Shown here piece after piece: positions 23,791 through 33,548 of a stretch of DNA of 64,000 bases. Both the position numbers and the translations under genes were made by a program. The stretch is taken from the NCBI GenBank assembly GCA_027482185.1, contig JAIXWF010000014.1:33505-97504 (forward strand). Direction: 5' to 3'. How positions within the stretch are numbered: the first letter of the stretch is position 1; each line of letters begins with the position of its first letter. The notes beneath the pieces are model-generated. The model had not been told where the DNA came from, ran no database searches, and worked only from the letters and a program-made list of their open reading frames with translations. Source of the DNA: Opitutaceae bacterium (GTDB taxonomy: Bacteria; Verrucomicrobiota; Verrucomicrobiia; Opitutales; Opitutaceae).

Positions 23791-26631
23791 TCAGAAGTCG
23801 ACGGTGACCGTCGTGACGTACTGCCGCGGCTCGGTGAAGCGGGGCCACGTGTAGCTGTTGCCCTGGTCGGAGCGGAGGTCGAAGACGTTGTTCACGTTGA
23901 GCTGCACGGTGACGAGGCGGTCGAGGACCTTGCGGCGGTAGCTCGCGAAGGGATTCACGAGAATGTAGTCGTCCGTCTTGGTCGGCGGGAGCACGACGAC
24001 GCCGCCCGAGGAAAGGCCGGCGCGGGCCTTGCCGTTGGCGTAGCGCGCGGACGTGCCGAGGGCGAAGCCCTTGAGCCGGCCCTCGGTGAAGGTGTAGCGG
24101 GTCGTGATGTTGGCGGTCTCGCGGCGGACGGCGCGGACGGCGCCTTCGGTGTCGTCGATCAGTTGCTGCGTGACGGCGGTGGCGTCCTCGGGATCGAGGC
24201 CCTGGGCGCGGGCGGCATCCCGGGCGGCGGCGAGGTACGGGCGCACGAGGGGGAAGAATCGGCCGAAGACGACGCGGTTCATCGAATAGGTGGCGCGCAG
24301 CGTCCACTGGCGCGTGAGGTTGATCTGGGACTCGAACTCCCAGCCCTCGGTTTCCTGGTCGCGGTAGTCGCCGGTGCCGAGGAGGCGGTTGTTGGCGGGG
24401 AGGAGCGCGTTGAGTTCGGTTTGGGCGCCGGCGCTGAGGCCGAGGGCGTTGTTTTCGGCCGTGGTGAAGAAGCGGGTGACGGTGGCGTTGATGCGGTCGT
24501 CGAGGAAATTGAAACGGAGGCTGAATTCCTTGCCCTCGCCGGTGCGGGGCAGCCGGGGGCGGCCGGTGAGCTCGATGCTCACGCTGTCGGTGAAGAGGGA
24601 CGACTCGAAATAGCCGAAGCCGAGCGAGAGCCAGGGCAGGGCGTGGAAAACGCCGCCGTAGGTCTGGTTGGTGGCGTAGCGGCGGTTGAACGGCTCGTAG
24701 GGCACGTTGTAGCCGGCGGCGTTCGGGATCGGCTGGTTCTGCAGGTCGACGAGCACGGTCTCGCCGGTGGCGGCGACAGTGACGGGCGCGCGGTTGCGGT
24801 TCTGGCGGAAGTAATCGCGGCTGATGCCGGTGCTGGTGCGGAGGCGGCCGCTGAAGAAGGAACCGATGGTGGTGAGGTTGCCGGAGCCGAGGGTTTGGTC
24901 GAAGCGGGTCTGGCCCGTGCCGCTGCGCCAGAAGCCGGTGACGCCGGGGACAACGCGGAGGCGGAGGGCGTCGTCGCTGTTGCCGTCGGCGAGGTAGTGG
25001 ATCGGGTTGACGACGTTGTTCGCGAAGGTGGCGGCGGCGCCGGTCAGGCCGCGGCGCGCGATCTCCTCGCGCGCGAGGGCATAGGCGTAGGTGTCGAGGT
25101 AGTTCTGTTCGTGCCGGTAGTTGGCGCCGGCGACGGCGCGGAAAGTCGATTTCCAGAACGGCAGCGGCGTGTCGTAGACGAAGGAGGTCCGCCAACCGAG
25201 GGCCTTGTTGCCGTCGGTCGTATACGTGGGCGCGTAGACGAGGAAGAGCTGTTCGAAGCGCGGGTTGGGGACGGTGGCGCCGGGAATCGTCGGGTGCGGG
25301 AGGACGCGGTTGACGTCGATGAAGACGGCGCGGGCGTTCATGCCGAGGGCGCCGGCGGCGGAGTAGGTCTGGAGCCGCGTCGTGTCGTCGACCTGGCCGT
25401 TGTGCGCGACGAGGAAGCGCAGGTTTTCGCCGAACTGGTGGGAGAGTTCGATATTGTAGGCGTGGAAGTCGGTGTCGTGGCGGTTGTCGGGGCCGCCCCA
25501 GTCCTCGCCGTCCGGATACACGCTGTACGGGATCGTCACGAGGGGAATGCGGCGCGGGTTCTGCGGGTCGGTGCCGGTGGCGACGGTGGCGCCGGTGAGG
25601 AGGGTGGAGGTGCGGTACGTCGTCGTGGCGGTCGACTGCATGTCGAGGAGCACGCCGCCCTGGTCGAACCAGACGCGGGTGTTGCCCGGCGCGGCGATGC
25701 GGCGCATGCCGACGCCGTTGACCTGGACGCCGGGGGCGACGGGATCCGCGTCGGCGGCGTTGGTACCGGTGCCGCGCACGTAGGCGGCGGTGGCGTCGTT
25801 GAGGTGGAGGGAGCTCTGGTTGTTGCGGGTGGAGCCGCCCTCGTAGTTCAGGTCGAGGCGGGTGCGGCGGTGGGAAAACGGTTCCCAGCGCAGGGCGGCG
25901 GCGAAGCCGCGGTAGTCGCGGCTGGCGCGCTGGCGGAACTGCTCGACCTCGGAGTTGAGGGCGTTGAAGCGCAGGCCGAGGCGGGGGGCGAGGGGTTGGT
26001 TGACGTCGACCGAGTAGCGCTGGGTGCCGTAGGAATCCATGCGCACGGTCGCGCTCGCGGCGCGGCGGAAGGTGGCGCGCTTGGTGGAAACGTTGATGAT
26101 GCCGGTGGGGTCGACGTCGCCGTAGGCAAGGCCGCCCGGACCGCGGGCGAACTCGATGCGCTCGGTGTTGTAGGTGTCGGCGGGGAGGAACCAGGGGAAG
26201 CCGTCGCGGAGCTGGCGGATCGAGGGCACGCCGCGGAAGCTGATCTGGTTGCCGGAACGCGAGCCGACCGGCGCGCCGACGGTGCCGGAGTCGTTGAAGA
26301 TGTTCTCCGCGCCGACGGCGAACTCGACCGCGCCGAAAAAGTCGTTGAGCGCGAGGTCGGACATCAGGTCCGCGGTGAAGACGGAGATGGAGTTGGGCAG
26401 ATTCGCGAGTTTCTCGTTGGTGCGCGTGCCCGCGAGGGCGGACGAGGCGGCGTAGCCTTTGTCGTCGCCGGAGTTCACCTCGAACGGGGAGAGAACGACG
26501 GTCTCGGCGTTGGCGGGGACGGCGGATTTTGCGGCCGGCGCGGCGGCGGCCGGAGCGGCGGGAGCGGACTGCGCGACGAGACCGGCGGGCACGCAGAGCG
26601 GCAAAACCAGCAAGGCAATGGGGGTTCGCAT
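23791..26631 (-). CDS. TonB-dependent outer membrane receptor 1 (Opitutaceae type)
   Basis: 946 residues from the ATG at 26631, which opens a signal peptide (IALLVLPLCVPAGLVAQS) and an Ala/Pro-rich stretch. The mature start, VVLSPFEVNSGDDKGYAASS, is the motif shared by many Opitutaceae receptors. A plug domain (LPNSISVFTADLMSDL; RIEFARGPGGLAYGDVDPTG) precedes a long barrel that ends in YVTTVTVDF. It imports an unknown ligand, perhaps an oligosaccharide or siderophore. It follows an esterase gene (71-base gap) and a cytochrome gene on the same strand, so these may be one operon. The frame extends to 27651 upstream, but that part is shadow. Confidence 0.93.
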   Translation of the reverse strand: MRTPIALLVLPLCVPAGLVAQSAPAAPAAAAPAAKSAVPANAETVVLSPFEVNSGDDKGYAASSALAGTRTNEKLANLPNSISVFTADLMSDLALNDFFGAVEFAVGAENIFNDSGTVGAPVGSRSGNQISFRGVPSIRQLRDGFPWFLPADTYNTERIEFARGPGGLAYGDVDPTGIINVSTKRATFRRAASATVRMDSYGTQRYSVDVNQPLAPRLGLRFNALNSEVEQFRQRASRDYRGFAAALRWEPFSHRRTRLDLNYEGGSTRNNQSSLHLNDATAAYVRGTGTNAADADPVAPGVQVNGVGMRRIAAPGNTRVWFDQGGVLLDMQSTATTTYRTSTLLTGATVATGTDPQNPRRIPLVTIPYSVYPDGEDWGGPDNRHDTDFHAYNIELSHQFGENLRFLVAHNGQVDDTTRLQTYSAAGALGMNARAVFIDVNRVLPHPTIPGATVPNPRFEQLFLVYAPTYTTDGNKALGWRTSFVYDTPLPFWKSTFRAVAGANYRHEQNYLDTYAYALAREEIARRGLTGAAATFANNVVNPIHYLADGNSDDALRLRVVPGVTGFWRSGTGQTRFDQTLGSGNLTTIGSFFSGRLRTSTGISRDYFRQNRNRAPVTVAATGETVLVDLQNQPIPNAAGYNVPYEPFNRRYATNQTYGGVFHALPWLSLGFGYFESSLFTDSVSIELTGRPRLPRTGEGKEFSLRFNFLDDRINATVTRFFTTAENNALGLSAGAQTELNALLPANNRLLGTGDYRDQETEGWEFESQINLTRQWTLRATYSMNRVVFGRFFPLVRPYLAAARDAARAQGLDPEDATAVTQQLIDDTEGAVRAVRRETANITTRYTFTEGRLKGFALGTSARYANGKARAGLSSGGVVVLPPTKTDDYILVNPFASYRRKVLDRLVTVQLNVNNVFDLRSDQGNSYTWPRFTEPRQYVTTVTVDF

Positions 26632-26702
26632 GGGGCTAGGAGCTTCACAGGTGAGGACGATCCCGATACGCGTCAAGCAACCCGCCTTCCCCGGACGGAG
26701 GT

Positions 26703-28820
26703 TCAGCCGGCGGTCGCGCCGCGCGGGTCGATTTGGCGGAGCTGTTTGGCGGCGAGGGCGCGGTAGCAATCCGGCAGATCGAAGCTCCGCAGCACGTCGG
26801 GGATGATCCCGGAGAGCGGCCAAGCGTAGCTCTCGTGCCGCGCGAGATCCTCGTAGCTGGTGAGCGCCTGTTTCAACGTGACCTGCACGACGTGGGCGGA
26901 GAGCAGGGCCGCGAAGGTCGCGGGCAGCGCGCCCCAGCCGCGGGCAACGAGGTGGATTTCGGCGTGGCCGGCGGCCTGCAGCCAGTTGAGCACGCGGAGG
27001 ACGTCGTGGGTCTTCTGGCCGACGTAAGGCGAATCCAGCATCAGGCCGTGGACCGCGTAGAAGTAATCGCTGCCGTAGGGCGCGAGCGCGTTTTGGCCGG
27101 CCGTGGTCGGCAAAGATTCGCCGATGCCGCGGACATCGCACGCGTACACGGCGGAGGCGGGCTCGGCGCGCATCAGCTCCGCGAGCAAAGGCTCGGCGCG
27201 GAGTTCGGCGTCGGCCGACTGGTGCGCGATATAGAGGAGCGCGCGGGGCGTGCCGCGGGGCGGGCGCGAGACGAGGTCGACGTCGCTCAAGCGGTAGACG
27301 AGCGCGTGGATGCCGGGCTCGGTCTCGACGGCGTAGGTGGCGGCGAAGCGCTTCGGGTAACGGCGGCCGGACGACGGGCGCAGAATGCGGTAGTCCGGCG
27401 CCGCGGCGAGCGCGGCATCGGGAGCGGGCAGGCGCAGGGCGGCGGCGACGGCGCGCGAGAGAGCGGCGCCCTCCATGCGGCCCCGTGCGGCGGCAAACTC
27501 GAGCGCGCGCGCGCGCGTGAACGACCCGACGGTGGCCGGGGCGTCGGCGCCGACCTGGCCGCGCGGCGTGCACTGGAGCGTCGCGTCTTTTTCGAAGGTC
27601 AGCGCGGGCTCGCTCGCCGGCGCGGCGGAGCCGGTGTGGCGTTTGAACCAACCGTACATGGCTTCACGGTTGGCGCGGTGGTAACCGTGGGTGTCGGGGC
27701 CGATGAAGAGCCCGAGGTTCTGCTCGGCGCCGAGCAGACGGTAGAGGTGCTGCAGCCGGCCGTGGGCCTGCTCGAGACCGCGGGCGTCGAAGAAGTCGCG
27801 TTCCTGTCCGAGCAGGAGCACGGGACGCGGTGCCATGGCCGCGATGAAATCGGCATGGTCGAGGCCGAGCGCGAGGGCGCGCGGCGGGCATTGCTCCGTG
27901 TCGGCGGGCAACTCGTTCTCGAGATTGCGCCGGAACGTGGTCACGAAGCAGCTCGGCGCGGCCATGGTCCAGCGCGGCTCGAGCGCGCAGAGCCACGTCG
28001 CCTGCGTGCCGCCGCCGGAGTTGCCGGTGACGCCCACGTGCCGCGGGTCGACTTCGGGCCGGGTGAGCAGGTAGTCGAGGGCGCGGATGCCGTCCCAGGC
28101 CATCCACGTGCCGATGAACTCGCCGACGAGGAACTGCTGGTTGCCCACGTGCAGGTGTTCCTGCGTGCCGATGCCGTGTTTCGGTTTCAGGTCGGGACCG
28201 ACGCACTGCAGCCGCTCGCCTTGGCCGACGGGATCGAAGATCAGGCAGACTTGGCCGAGGCGCGCGAGGCCCTGGGCAAAGGCCTGGTAGGCTTCGGCGG
28301 CCTTGCCGTTGGCGGAGTGGCCGCAGGTGCCGACGATGCCGGGAAAGGGGCCGCGGCCCTTGGGCACATAGAGATTGGCCGTGACGGGAAAACCGGGACG
28401 GCTTTCGAAGATCACGTTTTCGATGCGGTAGGTGTCGCGCTCGACGATGCCGGTGACGCGGGCGTTGAGCGGCGTTTTTTCGGGCAGCGGCCCGAAGCAT
28501 TGGCGCACCTTTTCGCGGACCTCGCGCACGTAGGCTTCGGCGTCGGCCTTGGTGCGCAGCGCGGCGCGGCGGGCGTCGGCGGCCTGCTCCACGGCGCGGA
28601 GCCGCGCGACGTAGTGCTCCTGGACCATGCGGCCGAAGCGGTTGAGCGGCGCGAGTTCGGGCGGCGCGGCGGGGGCTTTGGGGGCGGGGGCCTTGGCGGC
28701 GGCCTCGGCGGCGAGACCGGCAGTGCCGCCGAGGGAGAGACCGAGGGCGCCGAGACCGGCGCGCTGCAACAACGTACGACGCGTGACTGCCGGGGACGCC
28801 GGCCGGGGGCTCGAGGACAT
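26703..28820 (-). CDS. Acetyl-xylan-esterase-like alpha/beta hydrolase with Tat signal
   Basis: 705 residues. AVTRRTLLQRAGLGALGLSLGG is a Tat signal. The hydrolase fold carries the nucleophile motif GNSGGG (Ser about 268) and GTCGHS earlier, with an Asp/His pair around IGPDTHGYH. The length suggests two domains, the second (about 430-705) a poorer match that begins with TLQCTPRGQVG. The family removes acetyl groups from polysaccharides or acts as a dipeptidyl peptidase. The next gene downstream is a TonB-dependent receptor. The frame can extend to a GTG at 28835. Confidence 0.82.
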   Translation of the reverse strand: MSSSPRPASPAVTRRTLLQRAGLGALGLSLGGTAGLAAEAAAKAPAPKAPAAPPELAPLNRFGRMVQEHYVARLRAVEQAADARRAALRTKADAEAYVREVREKVRQCFGPLPEKTPLNARVTGIVERDTYRIENVIFESRPGFPVTANLYVPKGRGPFPGIVGTCGHSANGKAAEAYQAFAQGLARLGQVCLIFDPVGQGERLQCVGPDLKPKHGIGTQEHLHVGNQQFLVGEFIGTWMAWDGIRALDYLLTRPEVDPRHVGVTGNSGGGTQATWLCALEPRWTMAAPSCFVTTFRRNLENELPADTEQCPPRALALGLDHADFIAAMAPRPVLLLGQERDFFDARGLEQAHGRLQHLYRLLGAEQNLGLFIGPDTHGYHRANREAMYGWFKRHTGSAAPASEPALTFEKDATLQCTPRGQVGADAPATVGSFTRARALEFAAARGRMEGAALSRAVAAALRLPAPDAALAAAPDYRILRPSSGRRYPKRFAATYAVETEPGIHALVYRLSDVDLVSRPPRGTPRALLYIAHQSADAELRAEPLLAELMRAEPASAVYACDVRGIGESLPTTAGQNALAPYGSDYFYAVHGLMLDSPYVGQKTHDVLRVLNWLQAAGHAEIHLVARGWGALPATFAALLSAHVVQVTLKQALTSYEDLARHESYAWPLSGIIPDVLRSFDLPDCYRALAAKQLRQIDPRGATAG

Positions 28821-28899
28821 GCGGACGCCATTCACGGCCGCGGGCGCGGACGGCGGCGAGGATTTTCGCGCGGGCCCGGCGGCGCGGGCGGCGGCGGCG

Positions 28900-31587
28900 T
28901 TACTTCAACGTGCGCAGGTAGAGGACGAGCGACTCGACCTGCGTGTCGTTGAGGACGCCGGCGAAGCTGGGCATGGCGTATTCCCCTTTTTCGAAGCCGG
29001 CGGCGATCTTGGCCGAGGGCTCGAGGATGGCTTCGCGGAGGTAGGCGGCGTCGACTTTCACCTTCGTCGATTTGCCGCCGATGAAGACATTGCGTTCGGA
29101 ACCGTAGAGCCCTTTCCACGGCGGGCCGCTGCGGACGATGGCGGGATTGAATTCCTCGGCGTGGCAGGCGACGCAGGCGAAGAGCTGCGCGAGCCGGCGG
29201 CCCTCCTCGACGGTGGCGGGGCCGGCGGCGACGGCGGCGACGGCGGCGCGGGGCGTGAGATCGACGGCGAGTTCGCCGAAGCCCTCGGCGCGCGGTTCGA
29301 ACTTCGCGAGTTCGTACGGCGTGGTGTAGGCGTTTTCCTCGAAGGCAACGCCGTCGGCGGTGGCGAGCGACCAGCCGATGCGCAATTGCTGGACGGGCTT
29401 CATCCCGGGGACGCCGACGAAGACGCTGCGGCCGTCGGCCGAGACGTAGGCGGAACTCGGCGTGAGCGAATCCTGGCCGGGTTTGCCGTCGGATTTGTAT
29501 TGGGGCGAGCCATACTTGTAGGTGCGCTGGTAGCCCCAGGTCTGGAGCGAATAGCTCGCGGGATCGGCGGCCTTGGTGCGGTCGAGCGGGACTTCGAACC
29601 GGAGCAAAACGCCTTGGTCCATCGGCACGACCTCGCGCGGGACCGTGACCGGCGCGCCGGTGTAGCGGACGCGGCCGAGGCCGCCGGCGACATCGAGGAC
29701 GTTGCCCCAACCGAGGACCTGGAAACCGGCGAGGTAGAGTTGGCCGTCGGCGGGATTCACGCTGCCGTGGAGCGGAGGGTATTCGAAGGCTTTCGTGAGG
29801 CTGACGACGGCGGCCTGCGGGCGGGAGCCGCGTTCATTGCGCAGGACGCGGAAGAGTTCGGGTTTGTTGAAACCGATGTGGACGAGGCCGTCGTTGAGCG
29901 GGCCCATTTTCGCGCCGACGAGCCAGACCTGGGACGTGGCGGAGGCGTTGACGGCGTGGGGAATCCACGTGAGCGGATCGGCGATGGGCGCGGGGTATTT
30001 CTCCTTCGGAATCGTGCCGCCGAGGAAACCGTAGAATTGGCGGTCGCGCACGATGTGCAGCGGCGTCGAGGGAATGTATTGGCCCTGCTGGTCGCTCGAC
30101 GTGATCAGGCCGGTGCGCGGGTGGACGGCGATGTTGGGTTGGCGGAAACCGTAGCCGAGCACGGTGGCGGTGCGGCCGTCGGCGGAGATGCGGAGGACGC
30201 TGCCGTTGTGTTTGCCCTCGAGTTCCTGCTGGCCGCCCTTGGCGATGATGAATTCGCCGCCGGGCGCGAGGCGGAGGTTCGAGGGAAACTCGCGCATGTC
30301 GGCGGTTTGCCCGAAGACATTGGAAAACAGCTCGTGGCGGTCGGCCTCGCCGTTGCCGTCGGTGTCGCGCAGGCGCCAGATGCCGTTTTTGTCGAAGACG
30401 AAGATTTCGCCGTCGCGAATCGCGACGTTCATCGGCTCGTGCAGGCCGGACGCGAAGCGGCGCCAGATCACCTGGCCGGAATTGCCCGCGAGGCCGCGCA
30501 CAAGCCAGACATCGCCGTCGAGCGTGGGCACGACGCCGGTGCCGTCGGGGAGAAACTGGATGTCGGCCGGGCGGACCTTGCGGCGCCACGGATTCGTCTG
30601 GGGCAAGGCGATGTGGTCGACGACGTAGGCGTCGCGCGCGGCCGAGAGTTTGACGGCGGTCGTCACCTCGCCGGCCCAGCGGCGCGGGGCGGGCGCGGCG
30701 GGCAGGGCGGGGGCGCGCGAGAGGGCGGCGCCCGGGCCGGAGGCGAGGACGAGCGCGAGCGTTACGGGCTTGGCGCGGGCAGGCACACGCAGGAGCCAGG
30801 TGCCGTTTTCCGATTTCAAATCGGCGGTCACGCCGGCGGGCAGCGGGGCGAGTGCGATTTGGAGATTCGCGGCGAGCCGGCCGACGACGAAGGTGAGCAA
30901 TTGGTTCGAGGGACCGACCTCGAGCGTGCGGACGACCGCGGTGCGGCCCTCGGTCTCCTGGGCGGAAAAGCCCTCGCGCACGGCGGTGCCGGCGACGGTG
31001 TAGGCGAGGACGGCGCCGTCGGGCGTGAGCTGGACGGCTTCGAAGCGGCCTTGGTCGGCGGGCAGCGGGCCGCGGCCGAGTTCCTCGGGGCTCGGGGCCG
31101 GCTCGCGCGGGTCGGTGAGCGCGGGGTTTTCGCCGGGCTGGGCGCCGGCGTAGAGGCCGGTCGCGAGCCAGACGGTGCCGTCGGGCGTCGAGAGATCGCG
31201 TTGGCCGCCGGGGGTTTTGCGGGAAATGTCGTGGTACGAACCGGGCGCGAGGGCGAGCGGGGTGACGCCGCGGCCGCGCCAGATCGCAGTGACGCGGAGC
31301 AAATCGGGATCGAAGGCGGCCCAGCACTCGTGGCCGAGATTGAGGACGAGGGTGCGCGGGCTGAGATTGTCTTTGGCGAAGGGGGCGCCGGCGCGGCGCG
31401 CGTCGAGGACGGAGGAGAAGAACGGGAAATTCGCCTCGACCCAAGGGGCGGCGTCGGGATCGACGGGCACGGGTTTCTTCGGGGCCGGGGCGGCGGTCAA
31501 CGCGGAGGCGGCGGCCAACACGGCGGCGGCGCGAAGCAGGTCGAGAGTACGGCGGCGCGGGGCGGAAACGCGGACGAGGGGCGGCAT
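28900..31587 (-). CDS. PVC-type cytochrome c with DUF6797-like and sugar-dehydrogenase-like domains
   Basis: 895 residues. A signal peptide is followed by an N-terminal region (about 40-300) resembling DUF6797. A beta-propeller-like domain (IQFLPDGTGVVPTLDGDVWLV, LPQTNPW) of the glucose/sorbosone dehydrogenase type comes next. The C-terminal domain has one heme site CVACH at 805-809 with a likely axial Met in YAMPSF (about 872). Family members in PVC bacteria are thought to oxidise sugars in the periplasm and pass electrons to a cytochrome; the reaction here is unknown. It lies upstream of the esterase and receptor genes on the same strand. Confidence 0.83.
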   Translation of the reverse strand: MPPLVRVSAPRRRTLDLLRAAAVLAAASALTAAPAPKKPVPVDPDAAPWVEANFPFFSSVLDARRAGAPFAKDNLSPRTLVLNLGHECWAAFDPDLLRVTAIWRGRGVTPLALAPGSYHDISRKTPGGQRDLSTPDGTVWLATGLYAGAQPGENPALTDPREPAPSPEELGRGPLPADQGRFEAVQLTPDGAVLAYTVAGTAVREGFSAQETEGRTAVVRTLEVGPSNQLLTFVVGRLAANLQIALAPLPAGVTADLKSENGTWLLRVPARAKPVTLALVLASGPGAALSRAPALPAAPAPRRWAGEVTTAVKLSAARDAYVVDHIALPQTNPWRRKVRPADIQFLPDGTGVVPTLDGDVWLVRGLAGNSGQVIWRRFASGLHEPMNVAIRDGEIFVFDKNGIWRLRDTDGNGEADRHELFSNVFGQTADMREFPSNLRLAPGGEFIIAKGGQQELEGKHNGSVLRISADGRTATVLGYGFRQPNIAVHPRTGLITSSDQQGQYIPSTPLHIVRDRQFYGFLGGTIPKEKYPAPIADPLTWIPHAVNASATSQVWLVGAKMGPLNDGLVHIGFNKPELFRVLRNERGSRPQAAVVSLTKAFEYPPLHGSVNPADGQLYLAGFQVLGWGNVLDVAGGLGRVRYTGAPVTVPREVVPMDQGVLLRFEVPLDRTKAADPASYSLQTWGYQRTYKYGSPQYKSDGKPGQDSLTPSSAYVSADGRSVFVGVPGMKPVQQLRIGWSLATADGVAFEENAYTTPYELAKFEPRAEGFGELAVDLTPRAAVAAVAAGPATVEEGRRLAQLFACVACHAEEFNPAIVRSGPPWKGLYGSERNVFIGGKSTKVKVDAAYLREAILEPSAKIAAGFEKGEYAMPSFAGVLNDTQVESLVLYLRTLK

Positions 31588-31655
31588 ACGGCGGCGAGCT
31601 CAACGCCGGGATTCGGCGGAGTCGAGCGCGGGGAGGAGGGCGCGGGTGCGGGGGT

Positions 31656-31675
31656 GGGCGCCGACGAGCGGCGCC
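31656..31675. repeat. 20-bp copy of the GGCGCCGCTCGTC repeat
   Basis: The 20 bases are an exact reverse complement of 45344-45363 and close to 52834-52853. It lies between divergent genes (cytochrome and sulfatase) with the words GGCGCCACTACAGG beside it. Confidence 0.6.
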
Positions 31676-31753
31676 ACTACAGGAGAGGAATCGGCGGATC
31701 GGGCCTTGCCAGCGGGGCGGGGCGGCGATGGCGTCGCGGCAACCCCTCGCCCC

Positions 31754-33271
31754 ATGAAGAAATCGGTTTGTCGGATGATTGTGTTGTGCCTGTTCGGTTT
31801 GGCCTCGGCTGCGGCCGCGGAGAACCGACCGAATGTGCTCTGGTTCATCGTCGACGACATGTCGGCGAACTTCGGGCCTTACGGCGAAACGCGCGTGCCG
31901 ACGCCGCACGTCGACCGGCTGGCGCGCGAGGGCACGACGTTTCGCCGGGCGTTCACGACGGCGCCGGTGTGTTCGCCGTGCCGGTCGGCGTTCATCACGG
32001 GCATGTACCAGACGACGATCGGCGCGCACCACCACCGCAGCGGGCGCGGCACGGAGAAGATCGTGTTGCCGGCGGAGGTCGTGCCGGCGCCGGTGCGTTT
32101 CCGGGCGGCGGGTTACTACACGGCGATCGGCAGCGGGTTGGCGGAGCAGGTGCAGGCCGGGCAGCCGAAGGCGAAGGGCAAGAAAGGGGCGACGGGTCTC
32201 GGCAAGACGGACTACAATTTCGAATGGGATCCGCGCATGTACGACGGCAACGACTGGGCGGGACGGAAGCCGGGGCAGCCGTTTTTCATGCAGGTCCAAT
32301 TGCTCGGGGGCAAATTGCGCGGCGGCAACGACGAGGCGGCGCAGCGGCTGCAGGAGCGGGCGCAGGCGGAATTCGGCGCGGCGACCGATCCGGCGAAGAC
32401 GGAATTGCCGCCGTACTATCCGCGCGATCCGGTGCTGCTGCGCGACTGGGCGGCGTACCTCGATGCCGTGCGGTTCACGGACAAGCACGTCGGCGACATT
32501 CTTGCGCGGTTGGAAAAAGAAGGCGTCCTGGAAACCACGCTGGTGATCTTCACGACGGACCACGGCATCAGCCACGCGCGCGGGAAACAGTTTCTCTACG
32601 ACGAAGGCACGCATGTGCCGTTCGTGGTGCGCGGGCCGGGCGTGGCGAAGGGTGCGGTGCGCAACGATCTGATCGAGTTGATCGACCTGACGCCGATTTC
32701 GCTCGCGGCGGCGGGGATCCCGTTGCCGGCGGGCATGCAGGCGAAGAACGTGCTCGCGCGGGACTACCGGCCGCGCGACGCGGTCTTTGCGGCGCGGGAC
32801 CGCTGCGACGAGACGGTGGAGCGGATCCGCAGCGTGCGGACGGAACAGTTTCTCTACATCCGGAATTTCCATCCGCAGCGGCCGCTGCTGCAGCCCAACG
32901 CTTACAAGGACGGGAAATCGATCGTGCAGACCCTGCGCGAGCTGAACGCGGCGGGAAAACTGGACGCGTTGCAACGGGAGCTGCTGTTCAGTCCGACGCG
33001 GCCGGCCGAGGAACTCTACGCGTGGACGACGGACCGTTGGCAGGTGAAGAACCTCGCCGCGGACCCGGCGCACCGCGCGACGCTGGAGCAATTGCGCGGC
33101 CGCCTGGACCGCTGGATGGCGGAGACGAAGGACCGCGGGCCGGAATCCGAGGCGATGTACGACAGCGACATGGCGGTCTACGTCGGCGGCCGGAACGGCA
33201 AGGCCAAGGGCGAGACCGAGACGGAGAAAAACATCGCGCTGATGAAGCGCTGGGCGCGGGAAGGGAAGTGA
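31754..33271 (+). CDS. Secreted sulfatase 1
   Basis: 505 residues with a signal peptide ending near SAAAAEN. NVLWFIVDDM is the metal-binding start of the sulfatase fold, and CSPCR (Cys73) is the CxPxR signature whose Cys becomes formylglycine. VIFTTDHGISH supplies the second Asp-His metal site. It hydrolyses a sulfate ester, probably on a polysaccharide or glycoside. No anSME or FGE gene is in the window. It is divergent from the cytochrome gene and convergent with receptor 2. Confidence 0.93.
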   Translation: MKKSVCRMIVLCLFGLASAAAAENRPNVLWFIVDDMSANFGPYGETRVPTPHVDRLAREGTTFRRAFTTAPVCSPCRSAFITGMYQTTIGAHHHRSGRGTEKIVLPAEVVPAPVRFRAAGYYTAIGSGLAEQVQAGQPKAKGKKGATGLGKTDYNFEWDPRMYDGNDWAGRKPGQPFFMQVQLLGGKLRGGNDEAAQRLQERAQAEFGAATDPAKTELPPYYPRDPVLLRDWAAYLDAVRFTDKHVGDILARLEKEGVLETTLVIFTTDHGISHARGKQFLYDEGTHVPFVVRGPGVAKGAVRNDLIELIDLTPISLAAAGIPLPAGMQAKNVLARDYRPRDAVFAARDRCDETVERIRSVRTEQFLYIRNFHPQRPLLQPNAYKDGKSIVQTLRELNAAGKLDALQRELLFSPTRPAEELYAWTTDRWQVKNLAADPAHRATLEQLRGRLDRWMAETKDRGPESEAMYDSDMAVYVGGRNGKAKGETETEKNIALMKRWAREGK

Positions 33272-33284
33272 GCGCCGGCGCGGG

Positions 33285-33548
33285 GGATAAGTTGAGGGTT
33301 GAGAGCTGAGAGTTGAGAGCCGGGTTTCCCGCCCCGATGAGGCGGAGTGAAGAGCCTGCAACTTTCAGTTCGGGACTTGCAGCTCGGACCGCCGTGCTCC
33401 GGTGGTCCCGGCGGCTTCAAGCGCACCCATGCAGCGGGAGGAACCAAGCCACGCGGGGAAAGCCGGGCGAATTCGCGCGGGGCGCAGCTTGGCAGGTCCG
33501 GTGCCTGATCGATCTCTCAACTCTCAACTCCGGACGCTCAACTTATCC
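33285..33548. repeat. TTGAGAG word repeats as an outer 12-bp perfect inverted repeat
   Basis: GGATAAGTTGAG (33285-33296) and CTCAACTTATCC (33537-33548) are perfect complements 240 bases apart. Next to each are TTGAGAG words (33297-33321 and 33511-33530). The interior holds a second hairpin, GAGC-C-TGCAA against TTGCAGCTC near 33352. The right arm overlaps one base of the receptor stop codon. No gene is seen in the 276-base gap. Confidence 0.7.

Noticed and set aside
28627..33309. Very long open frame of 1560 codons on the plus strand, and similar ones at 37490-41077 and 55643-58984
   Set aside because: They run antisense to genes with clear motifs and have Arg/Ala/Gly-rich shadow composition from extreme GC at third positions.
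33285..33548. Insertion sequence
   Set aside because: The ends look like terminal inverted repeats, but no transposase reading frame fits in 264 bases.
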